A DNA stretch of 64,000 bases from contig FMTX01000007.1 in the NCBI GenBank assembly GCA_900100895.1, positions 1 through 64,000 on the forward strand, written 5' to 3'. Position numbers and translations under genes: made by a program. Shown here piece by piece: positions 57,651-64,000 of the stretch. Under the pieces are notes generated by a model, which saw only the letters and a list, made by a program, of their open reading frames with translations, did no database searches and was not told where the DNA came from. This DNA is from Lachnospiraceae bacterium YSD2013. GTDB taxonomy: Bacteria > Bacillota > Clostridia > Lachnospirales > Lachnospiraceae. Numbering within the stretch: the stretch's first letter is position 1; each line of letters opens with the position of its first letter.

Positions 57651-58733
57651 TTACTTAAGAGCTTCCTTTAATACTTCGAGGTTGCTCTGCATTATTGAAA
57701 TGTATGAAGCACCGTCCTTAACGTCCTGTGCGGTTGTAGACTGCATAGAGTCAAGTGTAAGAATCTTCTGATTTCCCGCAGCTGTGTTGTCTGCGATTGT
57801 CTTGGCAATCTTCTGATTGTTTTTCTCTATTGTGAGAATGCAGTTAAGTGAAAGCTCGTTAACTTTATCTGCAAGGAAAGTGATGGTTTCAAAGCTTGCT
57901 TCGGTTTCGGCAGAGCATCCTACGAATGCCGCATAATAGTTAAGAGAATAGTCATCAACGAGATATCTGAAGGGGAATCTGTCTCCGAAGAGCACAGTGT
58001 CTTTACCCGCTTCGCCCACTGCCTTTTTGTATTCTTCGTCAAGGCTTGCAAGCTTTTCTTTGTAGGACTCAAGGTTCTTCTTATATACATCTACGTTTCC
58101 TCCGTCAATCTTTTCAAGATCGGCTTCCAAAGTATCGCAGATTACAGATGCGTTTCTGAGTGAAAGCCATACATGTTCATCCATCTCTTCTTCGCCTTCT
58201 TCATGCTCGTGGTCGTGCTCTTCGCCCTCTTCATGTTCATGATCGTCGCCATCTTCATGATCGTGATCATGGTCATGCTCGTCTTCGCCCTGCATACCTT
58301 CCACAACTTCCTCGGCCTTAACCTTATCACCGAGCACCTCAAGAAGGTTAACGACTACCATATCCTTATTGACAGCTTCTTTGAGCGCATCCTCAACCCA
58401 CTCGTCAGACTCACCGCCCACATATATGAACATATCGCACGCAGAAATCTTAATCATATCCGCAGCGGTAGGCTGATAGCTGTGAAGGTCCACACCGTTA
58501 TCAAGAAGCATAGTCACTTCCGCACCTGCGGGATTCTCGCCGAGAATGTTCATAACCCAGTCATACTCAGGGAAAATCGTGGTTACTATACTAAGCTTCT
58601 TACCGGGTTCATCGGAAGTTCCCTTAACCTCGACAGAGGTCTCCCCGGAAGTCACACTCTTACCACATCCTGCAACAGCAAGCATCATAAAAACAGCCGC
58701 AAAAAGGCATACCATTATTCTTTTAATATTCAT
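57651..58733 (-). CDS. znuA: Zinc-binding lipoprotein ZnuA with His/Asp/Glu-rich loop
   Basis: The 360-residue protein has a lipoprotein signal (A-V-A-G-C, Cys23), the cluster A-I fold and the metal-site His residues: V-D-L-H-S-Y at about 80, D-E-H-V-W at about 190, and later metal-site residues. A loop at about 153-190 contains some 14 His with many Asp and Glu (D-H-D-H-D-H, H-E-H-E-E-G), typical of zinc-specific binding proteins. It captures zinc at the surface and passes it to ZnuB. It is the third gene of the Zur operon. Confidence 0.94.
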   Translation of the reverse strand: MNIKRIMVCLFAAVFMMLAVAGCGKSVTSGETSVEVKGTSDEPGKKLSIVTTIFPEYDWVMNILGENPAGAEVTMLLDNGVDLHSYQPTAADMIKISACDMFIYVGGESDEWVEDALKEAVNKDMVVVNLLEVLGDKVKAEEVVEGMQGEDEHDHDHDHEDGDDHEHEEGEEHDHEHEEGEEEMDEHVWLSLRNASVICDTLEADLEKIDGGNVDVYKKNLESYKEKLASLDEEYKKAVGEAGKDTVLFGDRFPFRYLVDDYSLNYYAAFVGCSAETEASFETITFLADKVNELSLNCILTIEKNNQKIAKTIADNTAAGNQKILTLDSMQSTTAQDVKDGASYISIMQSNLEVLKEALK

Positions 58734-58780
58734 TTTCTTTCTCCGTTTCTGTAAATTTAAATATAGTTACAGAAGGCTCT

Positions 58781-59104
58781 TCATTCGTCCATGCGGACTT
58801 TGAATAAAATGGGAGTATTAAAGACAAGTTCTTCGGACTCAGCCAAAGAAACAAAGACTGTCGCAATATAAATTACGACACACGCCGAAAGAACCGGCAA
58901 AGACTCGCCCAGACCTCTTACGGTGCGAACGCACTCCTCGAGGCAGGCACAAATAGGACAGGTTTCGCCTTCGCACTCATGATGAGCCTCGAAAGCTATA
59001 AATAGAAGCGCACACAAAACGGAAAGCATCACAACCACACCCAGCGCTTTTTTTAAGCCCTGAGCCGTTTTCTTATTTAATTTACCGCTTAATAAAGAAA
59101 ACAT
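58781..59104 (-). CDS. Small membrane protein with Cys/His metal-site candidate
   Basis: The 107-residue protein has two hydrophobic segments (about 22-42 and 72-90) and between them a Cys/His-rich loop A-H-H-E-C-E-G-E-T-C-P-I-C-A-C-L-E-E-C with two His and five Cys. This suggests zinc binding at the outer face of the membrane. It is encoded between zur and znuA, so a role in zinc homeostasis is likely. Family not recognised with certainty. Confidence 0.72.
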   Translation of the reverse strand: MFSLLSGKLNKKTAQGLKKALGVVVMLSVLCALLFIAFEAHHECEGETCPICACLEECVRTVRGLGESLPVLSACVVIYIATVFVSLAESEELVFNTPILFKVRMDE

Positions 59105-59119
59105 GATGTTCCTCCGTGA

Positions 59120-59539
59120 TTATTTGTCCGCGCAGTCCTCGCATATTCCGTACAAAACCGTGCGCATGCTGTTAAGCTTAAATCCGTGGTCTTTAAGCAA
59201 ATGCTCGCCTATTCCCTCAAGTTCCTCGCAATGAAGGTGAATAAGCTTACCGCACTTCTCGCACCTGCAGTGGAAGCAGGTCCCGCCGGCATAATGAGCT
59301 CCCTCGCCCACATATTCAAAGCACGCGGGAGCGGTCGGGTCAAAAGAATACTTGTTAAGCACGCCTTCGTCCACAAGCCTCTCAAGATGCCTGTATACCG
59401 TGGACTGACCTATGGTCTCACCGTGCTTTTTAAAGTAATCGCACACGTCCGCAGCGCTTACATGCTCGCTCTTGGAGGTCTTGAAATACTGTATAAGGAT
59501 TTCTCGCTGTTTGGTCTTGTACTGTGATTTTGAGTTCAT
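59120..59539 (-). CDS. zur: Fur-family regulator, probably Zur
   Basis: The 139-residue protein has the Fur winged helix (A-A-D-V-C-D-Y-F, Q-S-T-V-Y-R-H-L-E-R-L-V) and the metal part with H-C-R-C-E-K-C-G and C-E-D-C (the structural zinc Cys4 site), plus His residues for sensing. First gene of the zinc operon. Two similar boxes upstream (59554-59570 and 59604-59620) sit in its promoter. Zinc operon membership makes Zur the best reading, though Fur and PerR share this fold. Confidence 0.9.
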   Translation of the reverse strand: MNSKSQYKTKQREILIQYFKTSKSEHVSAADVCDYFKKHGETIGQSTVYRHLERLVDEGVLNKYSFDPTAPACFEYVGEGAHYAGGTCFHCRCEKCGKLIHLHCEELEGIGEHLLKDHGFKLNSMRTVLYGICEDCADK

Positions 59540-59553
59540 AATTCCCCTTTAAT

Positions 59554-59620
59554 TTGAAAACCATTCCCAATTTTAGTCGCGACACAATCAATTGTCAAGT
59601 AATTTGGGAACAATTTTCAA
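59554..59620. promoter_or_regulatory. zur promoter with two inverted Zur-type boxes
   Basis: On the minus strand TTGACA (59593-59598), 17 bp, TAAAAT (59570-59575). TTGAAAACCATTCCCAA (59554-59570) follows the -10, and its inverted relative TTGGGAACAATTTTCAA (59604-59620) lies upstream, 56 bp from the divergent 59.7 kb gene. Both share TTGAAAA-NNN-TTCCCAA when read in the same direction. Confidence 0.75.
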
Positions 59621-59676
59621 TTTCTTCATAATATGTTAAAATTTCAACTATACAATGGTGAAAAGGAGAGTAGAAT

Positions 59677-60348
59677 ATGAAAGAAGAAAAAATAGTACCG
59701 TCAATTCAGAGTTCTCTTAGGCACAACATTCTTAACATGCCTAGGGAAATCTATAAGGCAAGCGGTATCGTAATCAACGGCCGCAGACTTAAGTCCTTTG
59801 TATTCACCACCGATCTTGCCATTATTCGTAACTGCGACGCAGATGCGGTCTTCGCAGTATATCCGTTCACACCTCAGCAGGCTATCAGCGACGCTATCAT
59901 CAAATGCTCATACATACCCGTATTCTGCGGAGTGGGCGGCGGCACCACCAAGGGTGTTCGTACACTTACCCTGGCCAAGGATGTTGAGGCTCAGGGCGCC
60001 ATGGGCGTAGTCCTTAACGCACCCGTTTCCAACGACAATCTTTTTGCCGTGGCAAAGGTCATCGATATCCCTGTTATCATAACAGTCACCTCCAAGGATA
60101 CCGACATCCGGGAGCGCCTCGATTTCGGCGCCTCCATCATCAACGTTGCCTGCGCTCAGGAGACTCCCGAAGTTGTGGCACACATTCGTGAGCGCTTCCC
60201 CGACATTCCGATAATCGCAAGCGGCGGTAAGACCGGTCGCTCCGTCAAGCGCACCATCGACGCCGGCGCCAATGCCATTACCTATACCCCTCCGTCAACT
60301 GCAGAACTTTTCAAATCTCTTATGGAGAAATATCGGGAAGATGATTAA
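59677..60348 (+). CDS. TIM-barrel protein of unknown function
   Basis: The 223-residue protein is a predicted (beta/alpha)8 barrel: repeated beta-strand ends (V-F-A-V-Y-P-F-T, F-C-G-V-G-G-G-T-T, V-V-L-N-A-P, I-I-I-T-V-T) and a phosphate-binding-type ending I-I-A-S-G-G-K-T-G-R-S, as in IMPDH-, TrpC- or ThiG-like barrels. Often annotated simply as hydrolase in relatives, without experimental support as far as I recall. AGGAG precedes the ATG. It is transcribed divergently from zur, and the upstream box at 59604-59620 may place it under Zur. Confidence 0.75.
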   Translation: MKEEKIVPSIQSSLRHNILNMPREIYKASGIVINGRRLKSFVFTTDLAIIRNCDADAVFAVYPFTPQQAISDAIIKCSYIPVFCGVGGGTTKGVRTLTLAKDVEAQGAMGVVLNAPVSNDNLFAVAKVIDIPVIITVTSKDTDIRERLDFGASIINVACAQETPEVVAHIRERFPDIPIIASGGKTGRSVKRTIDAGANAITYTPPSTAELFKSLMEKYREDD

Positions 60349-60354
60349 TCACAA

Positions 60355-60384
60355 AACCGGTCGAAGCATCCGCCTCGGCCGGTT
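60355..60384 (+). terminator. Rho-independent terminator
   Basis: AACCGG / CCGGTT with an inner TCGA/TCG extension, followed by CTTAATT. It may act in both directions with the L25 gene. Confidence 0.6.
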
Positions 60385-60414
60385 CTTAATTACACTTATT
60401 TAATTTAACTTACT

Positions 60415-61023
60415 TTAGCTCTGAAGACTAACCTCTGCGCTTACAGTCTCTTCTGCCGCTCCGTCATCGGCTGCCGGTGCACTGTGAGGTGCTACCACGC
60501 TTACTACAGGAGCATCGAGATTGGTCTGAATATCGACTTTCTTATTCTTAGCTATATCAAGATCCGAAACCTTTAATACATCGCCAAGCTTCAAAGTTGC
60601 ACAATCTACTTCAATTTTGTCTACAAGGTTCTCGGGAGTTGCTTTGTACGAAATCTCCGAAAGAAGCTGTTCTACAATACCGTCCTTGGCATTGTCTCTG
60701 TTATGAAGCACTACCTCTGCAACGGAGTGAACCTTTTCACCCTTTACAAGAGCCTGGAAATCCATCTCGTAAATTTCGCGCTTCAAACCGTCGTAATCAA
60801 CTTCTTTGAGAAGCACATCATATTTCTTGCCATCCAGTTCCAGATTTAACTGGCTTCCCTTAAAGCATTCTCTGTGAATTCTCTCGGCTTCCTTCTTCTC
60901 AATCTGCAAAAGAACGGTTTCCTTGATGTTCTTTCCGAAAAGTGTTCCCGTAACGAATCCTTCTCTTCTTAATGCCTTTGCTTTCTTTTCCGTGTCTCTC
61001 TTTTGTACTTTTAAAGTAGTCAT
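60415..61023 (-). CDS. rplY: Ribosomal protein L25 / general stress protein Ctc
   Basis: The 202-residue protein is the long, two-domain (Ctc/TL5-type) form of L25: the N-terminal 5S-rRNA-binding beta-barrel (1-95; R-R-E-G-F-V-T-G-T-L-F-G at about 19-30) and the C-terminal domain (95-185), with a flexible Ala/Glu tail. It binds 5S rRNA in the large subunit and is stress-linked in Bacillus. AGGAGG precedes the ATG. It is monocistronic. Confidence 0.88.
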   Translation of the reverse strand: MTTLKVQKRDTEKKAKALRREGFVTGTLFGKNIKETVLLQIEKKEAERIHRECFKGSQLNLELDGKKYDVLLKEVDYDGLKREIYEMDFQALVKGEKVHSVAEVVLHNRDNAKDGIVEQLLSEISYKATPENLVDKIEVDCATLKLGDVLKVSDLDIAKNKKVDIQTNLDAPVVSVVAPHSAPAADDGAAEETVSAEVSLQS

Positions 61024-61124
61024 TTGTCTTTTCCTCCTATATACAATTGATAACAGGGAAATGAACGGAATGTCGATATTCTATTGGCGTTTCGTCTTTC
61101 TCGTTTCAAAAAAGTACCAAAACT

Positions 61125-61157
61125 AAATAAAAATGGGGGAGGCGGTGGGCCTCCCCC
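61125..61157 (-). terminator. Rho-independent terminator after hsp20
   Basis: On the minus strand GGGGGAGG / CCTCCCCC is followed by ATTTTTATTT. Confidence 0.88.
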
Positions 61158-61166
61158 GTCGGTTCG

Positions 61167-61643
61167 TTATCCTTCTATGGCAATATACTTAGCCGTATCG
61201 ACCGCTTTCTTATCCTTCTTCGGGATATCAAGCGTTAAGATACCGTGCTTGAAGCTTGCCTTTATATCCTCTTCGGTAATAGCGTCGCCTACATAGAAAC
61301 TACGCTTGCAGGAACCGCTGTAACGCTCTTTGCGGATATACTTACCGTTCTTTTTATCATCCTTTGAATCGGACTCGCCCTTGTCGAATCCTTTCTCGGC
61401 GCTGACAATCAGGTAACCGTCGTTTAACTCAACCTTAACGTCTTCCTTGGCAAAGCCGGGGAGATCGATAAGCATTTCGTAACCGTTGTCGGTTTCCTTG
61501 ATATCTGTATTCATCACATTTTTAGCTCTGTGACCATACAGTTTCTTTTCCAAGTTTTTGAATTCCCGATCGTCGAACCAATCATCATCAACTAAACGGT
61601 CAAACAAATCAAAGTCATCATGAAAAATAGCAGGCATCATCAT
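61167..61643 (-). CDS. Hsp20/alpha-crystallin small heat-shock protein
   Basis: The 158-residue protein has an N-terminal acidic segment (about 1-45) and an alpha-crystallin domain (45-150) with I-D-L-P-G-F-A-K-E-D-V-K-V at about 58 and F-K-H-G-I-L-T-L-D-I-P at about 130. It binds unfolding proteins as an ATP-independent holdase. AGGAAGGA precedes the ATG cluster at its start. A perfect CIRCE lies in its promoter, so HrcA controls it. Confidence 0.94.
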   Translation of the reverse strand: MMMPAIFHDDFDLFDRLVDDDWFDDREFKNLEKKLYGHRAKNVMNTDIKETDNGYEMLIDLPGFAKEDVKVELNDGYLIVSAEKGFDKGESDSKDDKKNGKYIRKERYSGSCKRSFYVGDAITEEDIKASFKHGILTLDIPKKDKKAVDTAKYIAIEG

Positions 61644-61743
61644 AAGTCATCCTTCCTTTCTGTCTTATAATACCAACCTTTGTCTTAATAACTTTGAACC
61701 CGGAATGTTTGGAAGTTTTCACTTCTTTTCTTTGTTCACCTTC

Positions 61744-61785
61744 GTTATAGCACCGGAATTAGCACTCGTCAAGAGAGAGTGCTAA
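61744..61785 (-). promoter_or_regulatory. hsp20 promoter with perfect CIRCE element
   Basis: TTAGCACTC-N9-GAGTGCTAA (61759-61785) is the exact HrcA-binding CIRCE element. On the minus strand TTGACG (61767-61772) lies in its centre and, 17 bp further, TATAAC (61744-61749), so HrcA would block the -35. Confidence 0.92.
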
Positions 61786-61855
61786 AGTTTTTTATAAAAG
61801 ATTTATTAAGCAATAATTATCAGAGAATAAACCCGAAAAAGCCCGTAAAATAGGC

Positions 61856-61893
61856 AAAAGAAAGCCCTGTCACAACTCTCATTGCAACAGGGT
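61856..61893 (-). terminator. Rho-independent terminator after ohrR
   Basis: On the minus strand a CCCTGT / ACAGGG stem with a 16-nt loop is followed by GCTTTCTTTTGCC. Confidence 0.75.
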
Positions 61894-61907
61894 CTTCATA
61901 AATCTTA

Positions 61908-62357
61908 TTACTCTTCTTCCAAATCATCGAAACCATCGATAATCTTGTAAAGAAGTGAATACAATGTGGCCGCTTCCTCCTGTGAAATGCTCACACAACT
62001 ACCCATGGCGGCGGGTACGGAAAGCGCCTTCTTACGTAAATTCTCACCTTCCTCGGTGATAGTGATAATCAGGTTACGCTCATCGTCCTTGGAACGGTTA
62101 CGCTTGATATAGCCTTTAGCCTCAAGTTTCTTAAGCACCGGAGTCAATGTTCCGGAGTCAAGGAAAAGTCTCTTACCCATATTCTTGACATTAATGCTCT
62201 TCTCTTCCCACATAACCATCATCGCGATGTACTGCGTATATGTCAAATCCAAAGGGTCCAAAAAGGGCTTATAGCGTCTGACTATCTCTTTGGAACACGC
62301 ATAAAGCGGGAAACAAACCTGATTACTTAATGCCAACGGATCTACTTTCTTACTCAT
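61908..62357 (-). CDS. ohrR: OhrR-type MarR-family peroxide sensor
   Basis: The 149-residue protein matches OhrR of Bacillus closely in pattern: N-Q-V-C-F-P-L-Y-A-C-S-K-E places the reactive Cys at position 15, as in B. subtilis OhrR, followed by L-T-Y-T-Q-Y and L-D-S-G-T-L-T-P-V-L-K-K-L-E. Organic peroxides oxidise this Cys and release DNA. It lies downstream of the glutathione-peroxidase gene, whose promoter holds an OhrR box, in place of the usual ohrA partner. Confidence 0.92.
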   Translation of the reverse strand: MSKKVDPLALSNQVCFPLYACSKEIVRRYKPFLDPLDLTYTQYIAMMVMWEEKSINVKNMGKRLFLDSGTLTPVLKKLEAKGYIKRNRSKDDERNLIITITEEGENLRKKALSVPAAMGSCVSISQEEAATLYSLLYKIIDGFDDLEEE

Positions 62358-62465
62358 ACTGCCTCACCCAGTCTAATCAATTTGGTACACGTCTTGCCCT
62401 CACAAAACTTTACCACCTAAAGTGTATCACAGTAGCATGGCAAAAGAAAGACCTGTGGTAAATTA

Positions 62466-63008
62466 TTACAATAATTCTTCAACCTTTTTTCTCAAATCGT
62501 CAACCCCTTCAGTGGGCTCATATCTCTGAATAAGGCTTCCTTCCGCGCTTATCAGGAATTTTGTGAAGTTCCATTTGATATTTCCGTTATTTTTGTAATC
62601 GGGGTCCATTTTCTTAACTATGGGTTTTAATAACAATGCCATAGGGTTTTTGCCGAATCCTTTGAACTCGGAATTGGAAGTTAACCACTTAAATACCTCA
62701 TTGGCATTCTCGCCGTTTACATCAGATTTCTTAAACTGAGGAAAAGAAACATTGTACTTAAGAGTACAGAACTCATGAATCTCTTCATCATTACCGGGAG
62801 TCTGGCCTGCGAACTGGTTGCAGGGAAAATCCAAAATTTCAAAGCCCTTGTCCTTAAAGTCTTCATATAAAGCCTCAAGTTCCTTGTACTGGGGAGTAAA
62901 TCCGCAGCCTGTAGCCGTATTCACAACAAGAAGCAGCTTGCCCTTATAATTACCCATTGATACTTCTTCACCATTCTGTAATGTAGCCTTAAGATCATAA
63001 AAGTTCAT
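62466..63008 (-). CDS. Glutathione peroxidase-family peroxidase
   Basis: The 180-residue protein has N-T-A-T-G-C-G-F-T-P-Q-Y (Cys35), F-P-C-N-Q-F-A-G-Q (about 61-69) and K-W-N-F-T-K-F (about 145-151), the peroxidase catalytic set of Cys, Gln, Trp and Asn. The Cys form, rather than Sec, and the second Cys at 63 indicate thioredoxin-dependent reduction of organic and lipid peroxides. It is transcribed from an OhrR-boxed promoter at 63079-63107 and precedes ohrR. Confidence 0.93.
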   Translation of the reverse strand: MNFYDLKATLQNGEEVSMGNYKGKLLLVVNTATGCGFTPQYKELEALYEDFKDKGFEILDFPCNQFAGQTPGNDEEIHEFCTLKYNVSFPQFKKSDVNGENANEVFKWLTSNSEFKGFGKNPMALLLKPIVKKMDPDYKNNGNIKWNFTKFLISAEGSLIQRYEPTEGVDDLRKKVEELL

Positions 63009-63078
63009 ATTGTATCCTCCGTTATCTTAATACTATTATCTGCACCGAAACGGTACGTTATTCTCTCGTTGTGATTGC

Positions 63079-63107
63079 ATTGTACTCAATTTAATTGTAT
63101 TTGTCAA
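63079..63107 (-). promoter_or_regulatory. Peroxidase promoter with OhrR box in the spacer
   Basis: On the minus strand TTGACA (63102-63107), 17 bp, TACAAT (63079-63084). The spacer holds TACAATTAAATTG (63087-63099), nearly the B. subtilis OhrR operator TACAATTAAATTGTA. Confidence 0.85.
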
Positions 63108-63191
63108 TACCCGATTCAATTTTTCTCAATTTATTTTTTACAGCCACTAATTTGAGGTTAATTGTCGAGTATTAAAATTCATTACACACAA

Positions 63192-63289
63192 TAAAAAAAG
63201 AGCTCATTTAAGCTCCCAAATTCGTCTTTATCCAATACATATATATACCTCTTTTGAAAAGCCCCTGCTGTATTTGGCGGGGGCTTTTC
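63192..63289. terminator. Two facing terminator-like hairpins
   Basis: GAGCT / AGCTC (63200-63215), followed by seven T on the minus strand, and GAAAAGCCCC / GGGGCTTTTC (63256-63289), symmetric with T-runs on both sides. They lie in the gap between the peroxidase promoter and the last gene. The transcript they end is not evident. Confidence 0.6.
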
Positions 63290-63302
63290 ACTGCCTTCTC
63301 AT

Positions 63303-63358
63303 CTAATCTAACTTAGAGTTAACGCAAAAATTGTATAAATAGATTAGTTGTTAACAAC
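63303..63358 (+). promoter_or_regulatory. Leader region of the last gene with palindromes
   Basis: CTAATCTA (63303-63310) / TAGATTAG (63340-63347) and a perfect GTTGTTAACAAC (63347-63358) lie around a TATAAA (63334-63339) that may be the -10. Possible operator sites. Confidence 0.4.
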
Positions 63359-63372
63359 GTAGTGAGGTGAGT

Positions 63373-64000
63373 ATGAAAAATTTAAAGTTATACATCAAAA
63401 TTACCCTTTTTGTATTGCTTGCCACCGCCATCGGTATCGCGGCACAAAGCTTCATTTCTTCATCCAACATAGTTAAGTTGCTTGAAAGTAATGCCAAGGA
63501 GTCTCTTACCAATACGGTTGAGTCCAAAGCTGCTCTTCTTGATGAATACATCCAGAAAGAATTTGCTTATCTGGATGCCTACCTTGTGGATCAGAGCATG
63601 CTGGAATTAATCAAAGACACCGACCATCCCGACCCGGCAGTAGTTGCGGCAGCACAAAAAACTACCGAAAACCTGGCAACAGTAGTAGAGCATACCGACA
63701 GTATTCTTTTTACGGCATATGAAGGAACCTGTCTCGTGCACAATGTTCCGACCATGGTAGGCTTCAGAAACCCTGAAGAAACTATTGCGATGATAAACGG
63801 TTTCTACTTTAACGAAAGTGCGGAACCTCTTTACAGCGCTATGGCTCTTCTTTCTCCGGCAACCAATGAAATTTCTCTTTGCCTTGTAAAGACAGCCTAT
63901 ACACCTTCAAAAGCCCCCTCAGGTTATGCCACCGTAACGGTAACCTCTGATGAACTAAACGAGATGCTGTCAAGCATTAAAGTGGGCGCCACCACGGAAA
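63373..64000 (+). CDS. Membrane sensor protein, N-terminal part, cut by window edge
   Basis: About 209 residues are visible: an N-terminal membrane helix (about 7-27) and an extracytoplasmic region starting S-N-I-V-K-L-L-E-S-N-A-K-E-S-L, with coiled-coil helix and a beta-sheet section resembling a double-Cache sensor. The rest lies beyond the window. This start is typical for methyl-accepting chemotaxis proteins or diguanylate cyclases of Lachnospiraceae; which one cannot be told. A GAGGTGA site lies 2 bp before the ATG. Confidence 0.8.
   Translation, partial: MKNLKLYIKITLFVLLATAIGIAAQSFISSSNIVKLLESNAKESLTNTVESKAALLDEYIQKEFAYLDAYLVDQSMLELIKDTDHPDPAVVAAAQKTTENLATVVEHTDSILFTAYEGTCLVHNVPTMVGFRNPEETIAMINGFYFNESAEPLYSAMALLSPATNEISLCLVKTAYTPSKAPSGYATVTVTSDELNEMLSSIKVGATTE

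Noticed and set aside
1-64000. Mobile elements, tRNA, rRNA and replication origin
   Set aside because: No transposase or integrase frame, no cloverleaf with a GGTTCGAATCC-type arm, no rRNA segment and no DnaA-box cluster was seen by eye.

Overview
The window looks like a chromosomal segment of a low-to-mid GC, anaerobic, xylan-using Firmicute of the Lachnospiraceae type (Butyrivibrio, Pseudobutyrivibrio or a relative). The evidence is the gene content: GH39 and GH120 beta-xylosidases, rubrerythrin and desulfoferrodoxin-type superoxide reductase in place of aerobic defences, a GrcA glycyl-radical spare part, Firmicute-style regulators (OhrR, Zur, PadR, YtrA-type GntR, CIRCE), strong AGGAGG ribosome sites and many ATG, GTG and TTG starts. 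No rRNA, tRNA, transposase, integrase or canonical CRISPR array was seen. The right edge cuts a membrane sensor gene.

Layout. 0.2-4.8 kb: small metabolic genes, a DtxR-like regulator facing a candidate metal-regulated structured RNA, a P-loop kinase-GNAT fusion and a GNAT. 4.8-6.2 kb: a PD-(D/E)XK-like nuclease candidate preceded by an unusual array of seven 63-64 bp units (paired 7-8 bp inverted arms around two variable segments), the most novel-looking locus here. 6.4-18.3 kb: GH39 xylosidase, diguanylate cyclase, MsrA, an oxidoreductase, PrsW, a grcA-trxA pair, a Crp/Fnr regulator with DUF2161, rubrerythrin and superoxide reductase, and an Sfp-type PPTase. Two promoters here carry perfectly placed (-41.5) FNR/CRP-type palindromes. 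18.4-26 kb: DUF6688 membrane protein, GH120 xylosidase, free-methionine-sulfoxide reductase, phosphoesterase, an XRE regulator and an MntP-ZIP fusion transporter.

26.1-34.2 kb is a continuous minus-strand RiPP-type cluster: two radical SAM/SPASM enzymes (one with a PqqD-like recognition domain), a 57-residue four-cysteine precursor, two membrane permeases, a subtilase fused to a degenerate carrier-protein-like domain, an ABC exporter and an ABC ATPase. 34.4-36.4 kb is a YtrA-type GntR/ABC operon with a clear operator. 36.4-43.8 kb holds housekeeping and membrane genes (CorA, an RsmJ-like methyltransferase, a MetRS-like synthetase, MiaA). 43.9-45.3 kb is a cobalamin riboswitch with a DUF4430 lipoprotein and an ECF S component, probably B12 uptake. 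45.4-47.6 kb is a PadR-DUF1700-DUF4097 operon. 47.7-54.6 kb is a giant YD-repeat (RHS) protein with an HNH toxin tip and a DUF2019-like immunity gene. 55.4-59.6 kb is a Zur-ZnuABC zinc operon. The right end holds an L25/Ctc gene, an Hsp20 gene with CIRCE, and an OhrR-glutathione peroxidase pair with an OhrR box.

All calls were made by eye from sequence and translations. No database search or folding program was run.
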